Of a stretch of DNA of 36,406 nt, positions 18,664-29,171 are shown one piece after another; the stretch's first letter is position 1; every line of letters begins with the position of its first letter. Location of the stretch: NCBI GenBank assembly GCA_937951645.1, contig CALFBM010000083.1, positions 1-36,406 of the forward strand. The letters run 5' to 3'. The notes beneath the pieces are model-generated. The model did no database searches and was not told the DNA's origin. It worked only from the letters and a program-made list of their open reading frames with translations. Both the position numbers and the translations under genes were made by a program. Source of the DNA: an uncultured Rhizobiaceae group bacterium. Its GTDB lineage: Bacteria; Pseudomonadota; Alphaproteobacteria; Rhizobiales; Rhizobiaceae.

Positions 18664-18986
18664 AGAAAATCAGTTGCACGAGCAGTTTTCGTTCAGTAAC
18701 TTCGAACTCGAAAGACAAGAGGGGTTGGCTCTCCAGGCTTTAAACTAAAAAAAATATAAGCTATTGGAATGCCAAATATGTTTAGTTTTTTAGAAGCTGC
18801 TTTTATGTAGCTATCTGTTGGTTGGCAGGAATGTAAGGCTCATATGCTTTTGTTTCTGTTGACGCTTTGAGCTAGATAATGTTGTCGTTCAATCGGGGTT
18901 CCCCGGGTCCAATTTGGACACATTAAGTTATTTGTTTGATTTATTGCGCTGATGTTAGCCACTTCAGCGAATGGAGAAGGTTTGTC

Positions 18987-19403
18987 ATGTCGTACGCCGG
19001 GGATGTCAGTTGCAAAGAGTGTTTTTCTGCATTGCAGCAAAATAAAAACTCTCAACTGATTGACGTGCGTACAATGCCTGAGTGGATTTTTGTCGGAGTT
19101 CCAAATCTAGATGATATTGGCAAACGAGTGCATACAGTGGATTGGCAACAATTTCCTTCGATGCAGATTAATGCCGGTTTTGTAAGTGCCATTGAATCTA
19201 TTGTCGACGATAAAAGCGCTGAACTTTATTGTTTGTGCCGTTCAGGTGTTCGTAGCATTGCGGCAGCACAAGCATTAACATCTGAAGGGTTCACAAAAGC
19301 GTTTAACGTGCTTTCGGGCTTTGAGGGGGATCATAATCATGAGGGTAAGCGGGGAACCGTTTCGGGGTGGAAATTTGATGGACTGCCCTGGATACAGAAG
19401 TAA
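18987..19403 (+). CDS. Rhodanese-like domain protein
   Basis: LIDVRTMPEWIFVGVPNL... and active-site loop LYCLCRSGVRSIAAAQAL. Start at ATG 18987 (MSYAGDV) preferred to 18936. Confidence 0.92.
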   Translation: MSYAGDVSCKECFSALQQNKNSQLIDVRTMPEWIFVGVPNLDDIGKRVHTVDWQQFPSMQINAGFVSAIESIVDDKSAELYCLCRSGVRSIAAAQALTSEGFTKAFNVLSGFEGDHNHEGKRGTVSGWKFDGLPWIQK

Positions 19404-19485
19404 AAGAGCGAGGCAAGTTTCAAAAAATATTTGGTAAACTGAAAATACTGTAAAAAATTAATTTTAAAAGAGGTTATGAGCGGCA

Positions 19486-21114
19486 ATGAACCAGGCAAAT
19501 AAAGCAGATTACTATAATGAGAAAAAAGACAGTTGGTCGAAAATATCTGGTCCTGATCTAGCTAAAATGAATTTTAAGATACAAGATGAACCAAAAATTG
19601 AAGAGCAGGGAATATCTTCAACTATAACAGGAGAAGGGAAATACTCAGTGGGGGAAAGTAAGAAAAAAGGTGCGGCTAAGTCACCTGAACAGCAATGGGA
19701 CAGAATTAGAAAAAAACTCCAAATCAAATTGGGTAAGGACATATTTGATAGTTGGTTTGGCCGTTTGAAAATATATTGTATTGAGGGCGGCGTTGCCTCT
19801 CACAGTGTGCCAACAGCATTTTTAAAAAGCTGGATTTTGTCAAAATACCGCGATGTTCTGCTCGAGCTTTGGCAAGAAGAGGATAAGTCCATTCTGAGAG
19901 TAGATGTTGCAATCAGAAAACCAACAGTTCACCCACTTGCAACGGAAGAAGCTGCGGCAAAAGCAGAGGCAAGCAAAAAGAAGTCTGGCGAAACAAGTCC
20001 TAATGCAATGCTTCCGTTACGTGCTTTTGGAGCGCGCAACACATCACGCGGAATGGAACAGGCTTCAGGTTTTTCTGGTTCTCCACTCGACACAAAACAT
20101 ACATTTGAATCGTTCATTGAAGGCGGTTCAAACCGCATGGTACATGCTGCTGCACGCACAATCGCAGATGATATTACGGCTTCACATTTCAATCCGCTTA
20201 TTATTCATGCGGGTGTTGGCTTGGGAAAAACTCATATTCTGCAAGCGATTGCCTGTCGTGCCAGAAATCGCAATCCAAAAGCACGTGTTTTATATCTAAC
20301 GGCTGAGTATTTCATGTGGCGTTTTGCTTCTGCAATTCGCGATAAAACTGCGTTGACGCTAAAAGAGTCTCTCCGCGATATAGATATTCTTTTAATTGAC
20401 GATTTGCAGTTCCTTCAAGGTCAGGCTATCCAGGCTGAGTTCTGCCACTTGTTGAACGAGCTGATTGACAGTGCTCGTCAGGTTGTTGTTGCAGCAGACA
20501 GGCCGCCAAGTGAATTGGAAAGCCTTGATGAACGTGTTCGCTCTCGATTAAGAGGTGGTGTAACTTTGGAAATGAAGGCACCTGATTATGAAACACGCAA
20601 AGAAATTTTAAACATCCGCTACAAGGAAGCAAAGGCCGAGCAGCCTAATCTCAATATTCCAGAGGATATTTTGCATTATGTGGCTCGCCAGGTTTCTTCA
20701 AGTGGCCGCGACGTTGAAGGCGCTTTCAACCAACTATTAATCCAGCATCAATTTTCCGAAGGCAGTATGAGCATGGAAGAGCTGGATAAAATTTTATCTC
20801 ATTTGATCAAGTCTGCTGATACAAAACGTGTACGCATAGAAGACATTCAAAAAATCGTTGCTCGCCAGTTTAACGTTAGCAAAAACGATCTTTTATCCAA
20901 TCGTCGAACACGCGTTATTGTGCGCCCAAGACAGATTGCCATGTATCTTGCCAAGGTAATGACACCGCGGTCCTTGCCAGAAATCGGTAGGCGGTTTGGT
21001 GGTCGTGATCATACGACAGTTCTTCATGCGGTGCGCAAGATTGAAGCCATGACTTCTGATGACCAAAAGCTGGCTCATGAAGTGGAATTATTAAAACGTC
21101 TTATTCTTGAGTAG
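19486..21114 (+). CDS. dnaA: Chromosomal replication initiator protein DnaA
   Basis: HAGVGLGKTHILQAIA (Walker A), ILLIDDLQFLQG (Walker B), C-terminal GGRDHTTVLHAVRKIE. Confidence 0.98.
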   Translation: MNQANKADYYNEKKDSWSKISGPDLAKMNFKIQDEPKIEEQGISSTITGEGKYSVGESKKKGAAKSPEQQWDRIRKKLQIKLGKDIFDSWFGRLKIYCIEGGVASHSVPTAFLKSWILSKYRDVLLELWQEEDKSILRVDVAIRKPTVHPLATEEAAAKAEASKKKSGETSPNAMLPLRAFGARNTSRGMEQASGFSGSPLDTKHTFESFIEGGSNRMVHAAARTIADDITASHFNPLIIHAGVGLGKTHILQAIACRARNRNPKARVLYLTAEYFMWRFASAIRDKTALTLKESLRDIDILLIDDLQFLQGQAIQAEFCHLLNELIDSARQVVVAADRPPSELESLDERVRSRLRGGVTLEMKAPDYETRKEILNIRYKEAKAEQPNLNIPEDILHYVARQVSSSGRDVEGAFNQLLIQHQFSEGSMSMEELDKILSHLIKSADTKRVRIEDIQKIVARQFNVSKNDLLSNRRTRVIVRPRQIAMYLAKVMTPRSLPEIGRRFGGRDHTTVLHAVRKIEAMTSDDQKLAHEVELLKRLILE

Positions 21115-21136
21115 ACTTTAAAACTAATTGGGGTGA

Positions 21137-21182
21137 GGGGAAGCCGAATTTTGGGGGTCTTAGGGGGCTTTCGGTTTTCCCC
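21137..21182 (+). other. Stem-loop in the dnaA-dnaN intergenic region
   Basis: GGGGAAG-CCGAA...TTCGG-TTTTCCCC, about 12 bp with one bulge; no clear T-run after it. Confidence 0.6.
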
Positions 21183-21301
21183 AACAGCTTTAGTAGTCAG
21201 CACTTGAAAAACCTGTTATTTTTCCCCACTCTGTGTCAAAGAGCTACGGGTGTGATTATCACCATGTAAATACGGCTAAATTTCCCGGGAGTTATGCAGT
21301 A

Positions 21302-22420
21302 ATGCGCGTTACGATTGAACAGTCAAATCTTTTGAAGTCGCTTGGGCACGTGTATCGTGTGGTTGAGCGCCGTAATACAATCCCGATTCTTTCAAACGTT
21401 TTGTTAAAGGCAGAAGGTGGTGACCTCCACTTAAAGGCGACTGATCTTGATTTGGAGATCTATGAAAAAACACCAGCCGTTGTTGAACAGGCTGGCAGCA
21501 CGACCGTACCAGCACATATGCTTTATGAAATTGTTCGTAAACTTCCAGGTGGGTCAGAAGTAATGCTGTCAATTGATGATGATAGCGCTACATTGAAAAT
21601 TGCTTCGGGGCGTTCGCAATTTACCTTGCAAATGCTTCCTGTTGAGGATTTTCCGGATATTTCTGCTGGTGAATTCAGCCATAGTTTTGCCTGTGCAACA
21701 GGTGAGATAAAAAAACTGATCAGCCATACCCAGTTTGCAATTTCAACGGAAGAAACACGGTATTACTTGAACGGTATCTTTTTGCATACAGTAGAAGATG
21801 ATGGCGAAACTGTACTTCGTGCAGTTGCAACTGATGGTCACAGACTTGCCCGTTCACAAACTTCTGCACCAGATGGCGCAGATGGCATGCCGGGCATTAT
21901 TATTCCGCGTAAAGCAGTAGGCGAGATTCAACGATTGGTCGAAGACCCCGATGCAGCAGTTAACGTTGAGCTTTCAGACAGTAAAATCCGGCTAAGTGTT
22001 GGCGAAACTGTTCTAACCTCAAAACTGATTGATGGAACATTCCCTGATTATAATCGCGTCATACCTGCAGGAAATGACAAGGCTCTCGTTATGGAGCGTA
22101 CTATTTTTGCAAATGCAGTTGACCGTGTTTCAACAATTTCATCTGAGCGTGGACGTGCAGTAAAGCTTTCCCTGACTCAAGGCCAGATGATCTTGTCAGT
22201 AAATAATCCTGATTCAGGAACTGCTGAAGAAGAAATTGCAGTAAATTATACTTCTGATGACTTGCAGATTGGCTTTAACTCACGGTACTTGCTGGATATT
22301 ACAAACCAGCTTGCAGGAGATGAGGCAACTTTCATGTTGTCAGATCCAGGCTCTCCCACTTTAATTAGAGATTCTAATGAGAGCGGTGCGATTTACGTTC
22401 TTATGCCAATGCGGGTTTAG
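21302..22420 (+). CDS. dnaN: DNA polymerase III beta subunit (sliding clamp)
   Basis: MRVTIEQSNLLKSLGHVYRVVERRNTIPILSNVLLKA; ends YVLMPMRV. ATG 21302 preferred to 21233. Confidence 0.98.
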   Translation: MRVTIEQSNLLKSLGHVYRVVERRNTIPILSNVLLKAEGGDLHLKATDLDLEIYEKTPAVVEQAGSTTVPAHMLYEIVRKLPGGSEVMLSIDDDSATLKIASGRSQFTLQMLPVEDFPDISAGEFSHSFACATGEIKKLISHTQFAISTEETRYYLNGIFLHTVEDDGETVLRAVATDGHRLARSQTSAPDGADGMPGIIIPRKAVGEIQRLVEDPDAAVNVELSDSKIRLSVGETVLTSKLIDGTFPDYNRVIPAGNDKALVMERTIFANAVDRVSTISSERGRAVKLSLTQGQMILSVNNPDSGTAEEEIAVNYTSDDLQIGFNSRYLLDITNQLAGDEATFMLSDPGSPTLIRDSNESGAIYVLMPMRV

Positions 22421-22457
22421 GATCAGGACTCATCAATTTATGCAAAGGCGATGACCT

Positions 22458-23591
22458 TTGAACTTCGTCTATATTGAAAAACTTAAACTAACAACATTCC
22501 GCAATCATGAGGCGATGTCTGTTGATTTGGGATCTTCTCATGTTGTTTTAACGGGAGATAATGGAGCCGGGAAAACCAATATTTTGGAAGCTGTTTCGTT
22601 TTTGTCTCCTGGCAGAGGGTTACGCCGTGCAGCCTATGATAGGGTTGGTCAAGCGGGTAAGAGTGGTTCCTGGACAGTCTTTGCTCATATGCAAGGGGCT
22701 CAAGGTGATGTAAAGATTGGCACTGGCTTGCAGGAAACAGCTTTTGGTGTTGAGAATTCCCGCAAGGTTCATATCAATGGTGTTCAGGTAAAAACCTCAG
22801 ATGAACTGCTGGAGCACTCCCGCATTCTTTGGCTTACACCTTCGATGGATGGTTTGTTTACAGGAGCAACCAGCGATCGCAGGCGGTTTTTGGATCGTTT
22901 GGTTCTGGCTGTTGATCCTGCACATGGTCGCCGCGTAGCAGATTTTGAAAAATCCATGCGAGCCAGAAACAAACTCTTAAGCGAAGATTTTCCTGATAGT
23001 GCCTGGCTTGATGCAACAGAGGCGCAACTGGCAGAGTTAGGTGTTGCAATTGCTTCTGCCCGATATGAATTGGTAACACTTCTATCAGAAGTAATCGTCC
23101 GCAATAATGACCCTGATAGTCCGTTTCCTGATGCGCTTGTTTCAATATCAGGAACGCTTGAAAACGAGATTAGTGAAATTGCTGCCAGTGATCTTGAAGA
23201 AGAATATCTTGATCGCTTGCGCAATAACAGACGTATTGATGCAAGGGCAGGAAGAACGCTTGAAGGGCCGCATCGTTCAGATATGATTGTTCAGCACAGA
23301 CCAAAATCCATGCCGGCTTCCCAATGTTCAACAGGAGAGCAAAAAGCGCTGTTGATCGGACTTCTCTTGGCACATGCGCGACTGGTAGGCGAAATGCATG
23401 ATGCGACACCTATTCTTTTACTTGATGAAGTTGCAGCCCATCTTGATGAAGGAAGAAGGGCAGCTTTGTATGATATGATAGACGCATTGGGTTGTCAGGC
23501 CTGGATGACGGGTACAGATCGCGCTTTATTTAAAGCTCTTGATAACCGTGCAATATTTTTAACCGTGCAAGATGGAAAGGTATTTGCATAA
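22458..23591 (+). CDS. recF: DNA replication/repair protein RecF (TTG start)
   Basis: [75 protein letters not shown]. Confidence 0.95.
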   Translation: MNFVYIEKLKLTTFRNHEAMSVDLGSSHVVLTGDNGAGKTNILEAVSFLSPGRGLRRAAYDRVGQAGKSGSWTVFAHMQGAQGDVKIGTGLQETAFGVENSRKVHINGVQVKTSDELLEHSRILWLTPSMDGLFTGATSDRRRFLDRLVLAVDPAHGRRVADFEKSMRARNKLLSEDFPDSAWLDATEAQLAELGVAIASARYELVTLLSEVIVRNNDPDSPFPDALVSISGTLENEISEIAASDLEEEYLDRLRNNRRIDARAGRTLEGPHRSDMIVQHRPKSMPASQCSTGEQKALLIGLLLAHARLVGEMHDATPILLLDEVAAHLDEGRRAALYDMIDALGCQAWMTGTDRALFKALDNRAIFLTVQDGKVFA

Positions 23592-23704
23592 AAGTTGCAA
23601 AAAACCTTATTCAAACTTGCATTTTACGCCTGCGACAGGGTGGTATATTGTGTAGCAATGGATTAGCGCCCATATCTGGTAATATAATAAAAGAATGTAA
23701 TTTT

Positions 23705-25621
23705 ATGACTGTAAATACACCACTACTAGACACGATCAATCTTCCGGAAGATTTGCGTAAGGTCAGTGAAGATCAACTTTCCCAGGTCGCGGATGAAGTT
23801 CGCACTGAGATGATTGATTCAGTTTCTCAAACAGGCGGACATTTGGGCGCAGGTCTGGGGGTCGTCGAACTTACAACTGCCATTCATTATGTTTTTAACA
23901 CACCTGATGATCGCTTGATTTGGGATGTTGGTCACCAGTGTTATCCGCACAAAATCCTGACGGGACGTCGCGACCGTATGCGTACCATCCGCCAGAAAGA
24001 CGGGATTTCAGGTTTTACCAAACGTGCAGAAAGTGAATATGATCCATTTGGTGCAGCGCATTGTTCTACTTCAATTTCTGCGGGCCTTGGCATGGCTGTG
24101 GCACGTGAGTTGAAGCAAGGTGATAATAATGTAATCGCCGTTATTGGTGATGGCTCCATGTCTGCGGGTATGGCTTTTGAAGCACTTAATAATGCTGGTG
24201 CAATGGATGCGCGGCTGATTGTAATTCTAAACGATAATGATATGTCAATTGCCCCGCCAACAGGTGCCATGTCAGCATATCTTGCACGCCTGGCCTCTGG
24301 CAGGACCTATATGGGCATGCGTGAGTTGGGCAAGAAAATGACCGCCTATCTTGGCAAGAAAATTGACCGCGCCATCACGCGTGCTGTTGAGCATGCACGC
24401 GGATATGTAACTGGCGGCACCATGTTTGAAGAACTTGGTTTCTATCACATTGGCCCAATTGATGGGCATGACCTTTCAACGCTTGTGCCAGTACTTCGCA
24501 ATGTGCGGGACAATGCAAAAGGGCCAGTGCTTATTCATTGCGTGACACGAAAAGGTAAGGGTTATGCACCTGCAGAGGCTTCTAGTGACAAATACCACGG
24601 TGTTTCAAAATTTGATGTAATTACGGGCACTCAGGCCAAATCCATTCCAAATGCTCCTTCTTACACAAAAGTATTTGGTCAGTCCCTGGTTCAGGAAGGT
24701 GAAGACAATGAAAAGATTGTTGGTATCACTGCCGCAATGCCGGGAGGTACGGGAATTGATATTTTTGGGCAAGCCTTTCCAGACCGTACCTTTGATGTAG
24801 GCATTGCCGAACAACATGCTGTAACATTTGCAGCAGGGCTTGCTTCAGAAGGTTACAAGCCATTTTGCGCGATTTATTCTACCTTTTTGCAACGTGCATA
24901 CGATCAGGTTGTACATGATGTTGCCATTCAAAACCTGCCCGTCAGATTTCCTATAGATCGTGCAGGTTTTGTAGGAGCTGATGGGCCAACGCATGCAGGT
25001 TCTTTTGACACAACCTACCTTGCAACATTACCAAATTTTGTTGTCATGGCTGCTGCTGATGAAGCCGAACTTAAACATATGGTGCGCACAGCCGCCGATT
25101 ATGATGACGGCCCAATTTCATTTCGTTATCCACGCGGCGAAGGCGTTGGCGTAGAGATGCCAGAACGCGGTGAGATACTTGAAATTGGTAAAGGTCGAAT
25201 TGTCAGGGAAGGAACTCGCATAGCATTGTTATCATTTGGCACCCGCTTGCAAGAATGTCTTTATGCAGCAGAAGAGCTGGAAAGTTTTGGCCTTTCGACA
25301 ACTGTTGCAGATGCGCGTTTTGCCAAGCCATTGGATAAGGCATTAATTGATAAACTGGCACAAAACCATGAAGTTCTAATTACAGTTGAAGAAGGTTCTG
25401 TGGGTGGCTTTGGTTCACATGTTGCTCAATATTTGAGCAAAACAGGACATTTGGATGAAGGGTCTCTTCGGTTCCGAAGCATTTTCATGCCTGATATTTA
25501 CATGGATCAGGCAAGCCCAAATGACATGAATGAGCAAGGTGGTCTTAATCGCGGTAATATAATCAAAACAGTTTTTACAGCCCTTGGAAAAGAACACACA
25601 GAAGTAAAGACAATTGCTTAG
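23705..25621 (+). CDS. dxs: 1-deoxy-D-xylulose-5-phosphate synthase
   Basis: [86 protein letters not shown] 23705 preferred to 23648. Confidence 0.97.
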   Translation: MTVNTPLLDTINLPEDLRKVSEDQLSQVADEVRTEMIDSVSQTGGHLGAGLGVVELTTAIHYVFNTPDDRLIWDVGHQCYPHKILTGRRDRMRTIRQKDGISGFTKRAESEYDPFGAAHCSTSISAGLGMAVARELKQGDNNVIAVIGDGSMSAGMAFEALNNAGAMDARLIVILNDNDMSIAPPTGAMSAYLARLASGRTYMGMRELGKKMTAYLGKKIDRAITRAVEHARGYVTGGTMFEELGFYHIGPIDGHDLSTLVPVLRNVRDNAKGPVLIHCVTRKGKGYAPAEASSDKYHGVSKFDVITGTQAKSIPNAPSYTKVFGQSLVQEGEDNEKIVGITAAMPGGTGIDIFGQAFPDRTFDVGIAEQHAVTFAAGLASEGYKPFCAIYSTFLQRAYDQVVHDVAIQNLPVRFPIDRAGFVGADGPTHAGSFDTTYLATLPNFVVMAAADEAELKHMVRTAADYDDGPISFRYPRGEGVGVEMPERGEILEIGKGRIVREGTRIALLSFGTRLQECLYAAEELESFGLSTTVADARFAKPLDKALIDKLAQNHEVLITVEEGSVGGFGSHVAQYLSKTGHLDEGSLRFRSIFMPDIYMDQASPNDMNEQGGLNRGNIIKTVFTALGKEHTEVKTIA

Positions 25622-25622
25622 C

Positions 25623-26837
25623 TTAAAGCAGGCTCTTTAATTCAATTGTTTTATCAGCTGCCTGTTCAGGCGTAATATTTTTGCCAGCTTCCAGCATTTT
25701 CTTGCCAACCATGTAAGTGCGTGGGTCATTCATGGCATCAACGGCAATGAAACGATCATTCTTAAAATAGAAGTGCGCCATGGAGCCTTCGCGATCACCA
25801 ATGCGAGTTATGATTTCATCATAACCGCGATTTAAACCTGCGATCTGTAACTTTACATCGTATTGGTCAGACCAAAACCACGGGTAAGGATTGTAGTTCC
25901 GCGATTCATCTAAGATCTTGTCTGCAACACATTCGGCCTGATCAATGGCATTTTGAACAGATTCCAATCTGGTTAGTTCACCACGGTATTGGAATGCAGC
26001 ACAGTCGCCTGCTGCATAAATATCCGGATTTGACGTTTGGCAATGCTGGTTGACTAAAATTCCACCGTCAACTTTAAGTCCTGCTTCAGCTGCCAGTTCT
26101 GCATTTGGAATAATTCCAATGCCAACAAGTACAAAATCGGCTTCCAAACGGGTTCCATTGCTTAATACAGCAGTAGTTACTTTGTTATCTGTGGCTTCTA
26201 GCCTGTCCAGCCCAAGACCTTCATGGATAGTTACGTTATGTGATGAGTGTAGCGTGCGAAACCAGTCTGAAGTCTTGCTACAGGCAACGCGTTGAAGAAT
26301 GCGATCAGCAGCCTCTATCAAGGTGACTTTTAATCCGCGTGAAGCGCATACGGCAGCTGCTTCAAGTCCAATATAGCCACCGCCTACAATTACCACATTA
26401 CGGTTTTCAATAAGTTCATCGGCAAAATTGTCAGCATCATCAAGACTGCGAAGCAGGTAAACGCCGCCCAGATTGCCGCCAATCGCATCAGGTAAAGCGC
26501 GCGCGCTTGAGCCTGTTGTAAAAACCAGCTTATCCCAGGACAAGATATCTGCATTTGCTAGCATCACAGTTTTTTGAGAAGGATTAACAGATGTAACGCG
26601 TTGGTTTGGAATAAATCGTATTTTATTTTGCTCATACCAGTCTTCAGGGCGTAGTAAAAGCTGATCAAGCGTCATGTCACCCGTTGCATATTTTTTTGAT
26701 AAGGGAGGCCTTTGATATGGAAGGTACGGTTCCTCACCAATAATGGTGATTTTATAGGACTGATTTTTCTGGCGCAGTCGTGCAGCGCACGATGCTGATG
26801 CCTGACCTGCCCCGATTATGATGATTGAGTTTGACAT
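25623..26837 (-). CDS. FAD-dependent NAD(P)H:ferredoxin/rubredoxin reductase family
   Basis: IIIIGAGQASASCAARLRQ, VVIVGGGYIGLEAAAVCASRG, IYAAGDCAAF. Confidence 0.93.
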   Translation of the reverse strand: MSNSIIIIGAGQASASCAARLRQKNQSYKITIIGEEPYLPYQRPPLSKKYATGDMTLDQLLLRPEDWYEQNKIRFIPNQRVTSVNPSQKTVMLANADILSWDKLVFTTGSSARALPDAIGGNLGGVYLLRSLDDADNFADELIENRNVVIVGGGYIGLEAAAVCASRGLKVTLIEAADRILQRVACSKTSDWFRTLHSSHNVTIHEGLGLDRLEATDNKVTTAVLSNGTRLEADFVLVGIGIIPNAELAAEAGLKVDGGILVNQHCQTSNPDIYAAGDCAAFQYRGELTRLESVQNAIDQAECVADKILDESRNYNPYPWFWSDQYDVKLQIAGLNRGYDEIITRIGDREGSMAHFYFKNDRFIAVDAMNDPRTYMVGKKMLEAGKNITPEQAADKTIELKSLL

Positions 26838-27094
26838 ATTGAACTATCGTTTACCTGGTAAGTAAATTAATTTATATCATACCATTACATGTGGGTGTGA
26901 ATTTCTTCGTAGCGTCATATCACAATAATCCTGGGTGTAAACAAAGCGGCTATTAAATCTTCAAACACTGTTGCTCTATTTTCAAAACCTGCATAACATT
27001 ATTCTCTATAAAAATTGTCTTTTGCAATTTTGGTGGCTTTGTTTTGCAAATTTACACATCGCCATCCTTTGTTAAAGATGATTTAAATGATTTA

Positions 27095-27110
27095 TTGAAC
27101 GTTAGTTCAA
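27095..27110. promoter_or_regulatory. Operator-like dyad TTGAAC-GTTA-GTTCAA upstream of the acyl-CoA ligase operon
   Basis: Perfect 6-bp inverted arms with 4-nt spacer, ~80 bp before the start codon at 27189. Confidence 0.6.
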
Positions 27111-27188
27111 ATAATGTGTTGCGTGGAGGCAAGGCACTAGCCTTTAAAATTTGGATTACTCAAGTTTAGGGCACCGGGAGGAGTATAT

Positions 27189-29171
27189 ATGTCTCAGGAA
27201 GACAAGGCGCCCAGAAGTGGGCAGCAATCTACATTCGCAGGTTATCTCGCACTAAACGCTAAGCGTTTTGCTGAACGACCAGCCTTTCGACACAAGGATC
27301 ACGGTATTTGGAAGACATGGAATTGGGCTCAGGCCTTTGAAGAAGTTCGTGCCTATTCCATGGGTTTGAGAAAACTGGGTTTGAAATCCGGAGACAAAAT
27401 TGCCATCGTGGGTCAAAATCGCCCCCGTCTTTACTGGACCTTTTGCGCAGCGCAGGCAATCGGCGCAATACCGGTTCCTGTTTACGCAGATTCTGTTGCA
27501 GAAGAGATGGCATTTGTCCTTGAGCATGCTGAAGTTGTTGCAGCTGTTTGCCAAAACCAGGAACAAGTTGATAAAATAGACTCTATTCGTGATGAAGTTA
27601 AAACTTTAAAATACATATTCTACGATGAGCCACGTGGCCTGCGTGATTATGACATGAAGAACCTGCATGGTATTTCTGATGTGCAAGAGATAGGTCGAGC
27701 TATATTTACTGAAAAAGGTGATGAAGCATGGCGTAAGGGTTTTGCAAAACTCGGTGGCGATGATGTTGCGGTTATGCTTTATACCTCAGGAACAACAGGG
27801 CGCCCAAAGGGTGTAATGCTTTCTTATGAAAATTTGATCAAATCAGCTGATAATGCAAACAGGTTCGATAACCTGAATGAACATGATGAGATTATTGCCT
27901 ATCTTCCATTGGCCTGGGTTGGTGACCATGTATTCTCATATGCGCAGTCTTATGTAGCCGGGTACTGCGTATGTTGTCCGGAAAGCCCTGAGACAGCCGA
28001 CCATGACAGATTGGAAATTGCACCAACTTATTTCTTTGCGCCGCCAAGGGTGTTTGAAACAATGTTGACCAATATCAATGTGCGAATGCAGGATGCCAGT
28101 AACATAAAACAGAAAATGTTCTCTTATTTCATGGATCATGCCCGCAAGGTTGGCGAACCGATCCTGAATAATAAAGACGTGGGCTTTATGGACAAGTTAA
28201 AATACAAACTGGGCGAGTTTCTTGTTTATGCACCTTTGAAAAACCGCATGGGGATGTCAAAAATGAAAGTGGGCTATACGGCTGGTGAGGCCATAGGCCC
28301 TGAAATTTTCAGCTTTTACCGTTCACTTGGTCTTAATCTTAAACAGCTCTACGGACAAACGGAAGCATCGGTTTATATTTCAGCTCAACCGGACGGGCAG
28401 ATAAGAGCTGATACCGTGGGCAAGCCTTCGCCAGATGTTGAAATCAAGATCGCAAAAAGTGGCGAGGTACTATATCGTTCTCCTGGTGTTTTTGTCGGTT
28501 ATTTCAAGAATGATAAAGCAACCAGGGAAACCAAAACAAAAGAAGGCTGGGTGCATACAGGTGATGCAGGTTTTATTGATGGTGAAGGCCATTTGCGTAT
28601 TATTGACCGCGCCAAGGATGTTGGCAAATTAAAAGACGGCAGTTTATTTGCTCCAAAATACATCGAAAACAAATTGAAGTTTTACTCAAACATAAAAGAG
28701 GTTGTTGCGTTCGGTGATGATCGTGATCAATGTTGTGTATTCTTAAACATCGACCTTACATCTGTTGGCAACTGGGCTGAGCGCAACAATGTTTCTTATG
28801 CTTCATATCAAGAACTAACCCAGCATCCTCTGGTCATCAAAATGATGGGTGAGCATGTTGCGCAGGTCAATAAGGATCTTGCCTCAGAAGAAATGATGTC
28901 GGGTTCACAGATAGCTCGCTTCCTGGTGCTGCACAAAGAGCTTGATCCGGATGATGGCGAAATGACCCGAACCATGAAAGTACGCAGACCCTTTATTACA
29001 GAACGATATGGTGATTTGATCGAGGCGCTCTATGATGGTTCGAAAGAAAAGTTTATCGAAACCGAAGTAGTCTTTGAAGATGGCCGCAAGGGCGGAATAT
29101 CTGCAACAGTTTCAATTCTGGATGCGGAAATGTTTGCGCCAACACACGCGCTCAAGGAGGCTGCGGAATGA
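27189..29171 (+). CDS. Long-chain acyl-CoA synthetase / AMP-dependent ligase
   Basis: VMLYTSGTTGRPKGVMLSYENL, QLYGQTEASVYIS, GWVHTGDAGFIDGEGHLRIIDRAKDV; good RBS ggaggag. Confidence 0.94.
   Translation: MSQEDKAPRSGQQSTFAGYLALNAKRFAERPAFRHKDHGIWKTWNWAQAFEEVRAYSMGLRKLGLKSGDKIAIVGQNRPRLYWTFCAAQAIGAIPVPVYADSVAEEMAFVLEHAEVVAAVCQNQEQVDKIDSIRDEVKTLKYIFYDEPRGLRDYDMKNLHGISDVQEIGRAIFTEKGDEAWRKGFAKLGGDDVAVMLYTSGTTGRPKGVMLSYENLIKSADNANRFDNLNEHDEIIAYLPLAWVGDHVFSYAQSYVAGYCVCCPESPETADHDRLEIAPTYFFAPPRVFETMLTNINVRMQDASNIKQKMFSYFMDHARKVGEPILNNKDVGFMDKLKYKLGEFLVYAPLKNRMGMSKMKVGYTAGEAIGPEIFSFYRSLGLNLKQLYGQTEASVYISAQPDGQIRADTVGKPSPDVEIKIAKSGEVLYRSPGVFVGYFKNDKATRETKTKEGWVHTGDAGFIDGEGHLRIIDRAKDVGKLKDGSLFAPKYIENKLKFYSNIKEVVAFGDDRDQCCVFLNIDLTSVGNWAERNNVSYASYQELTQHPLVIKMMGEHVAQVNKDLASEEMMSGSQIARFLVLHKELDPDDGEMTRTMKVRRPFITERYGDLIEALYDGSKEKFIETEVVFEDGRKGGISATVSILDAEMFAPTHALKEAAE

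Noticed and set aside
18340-18990. Region as the confirmed chromosomal origin (oriC)
   Set aside because: No convincing TTATCCACA-type DnaA boxes seen; in Rhizobiales the origin is often near hemE rather than dnaA. Only the GANTC/CtrA signal is kept.
18840-19055. 71-aa minus-strand ORF overlapping the rhodanese 5' end
   Set aside because: No domain, overlaps the start of a well-supported gene and the dyad-rich leader.
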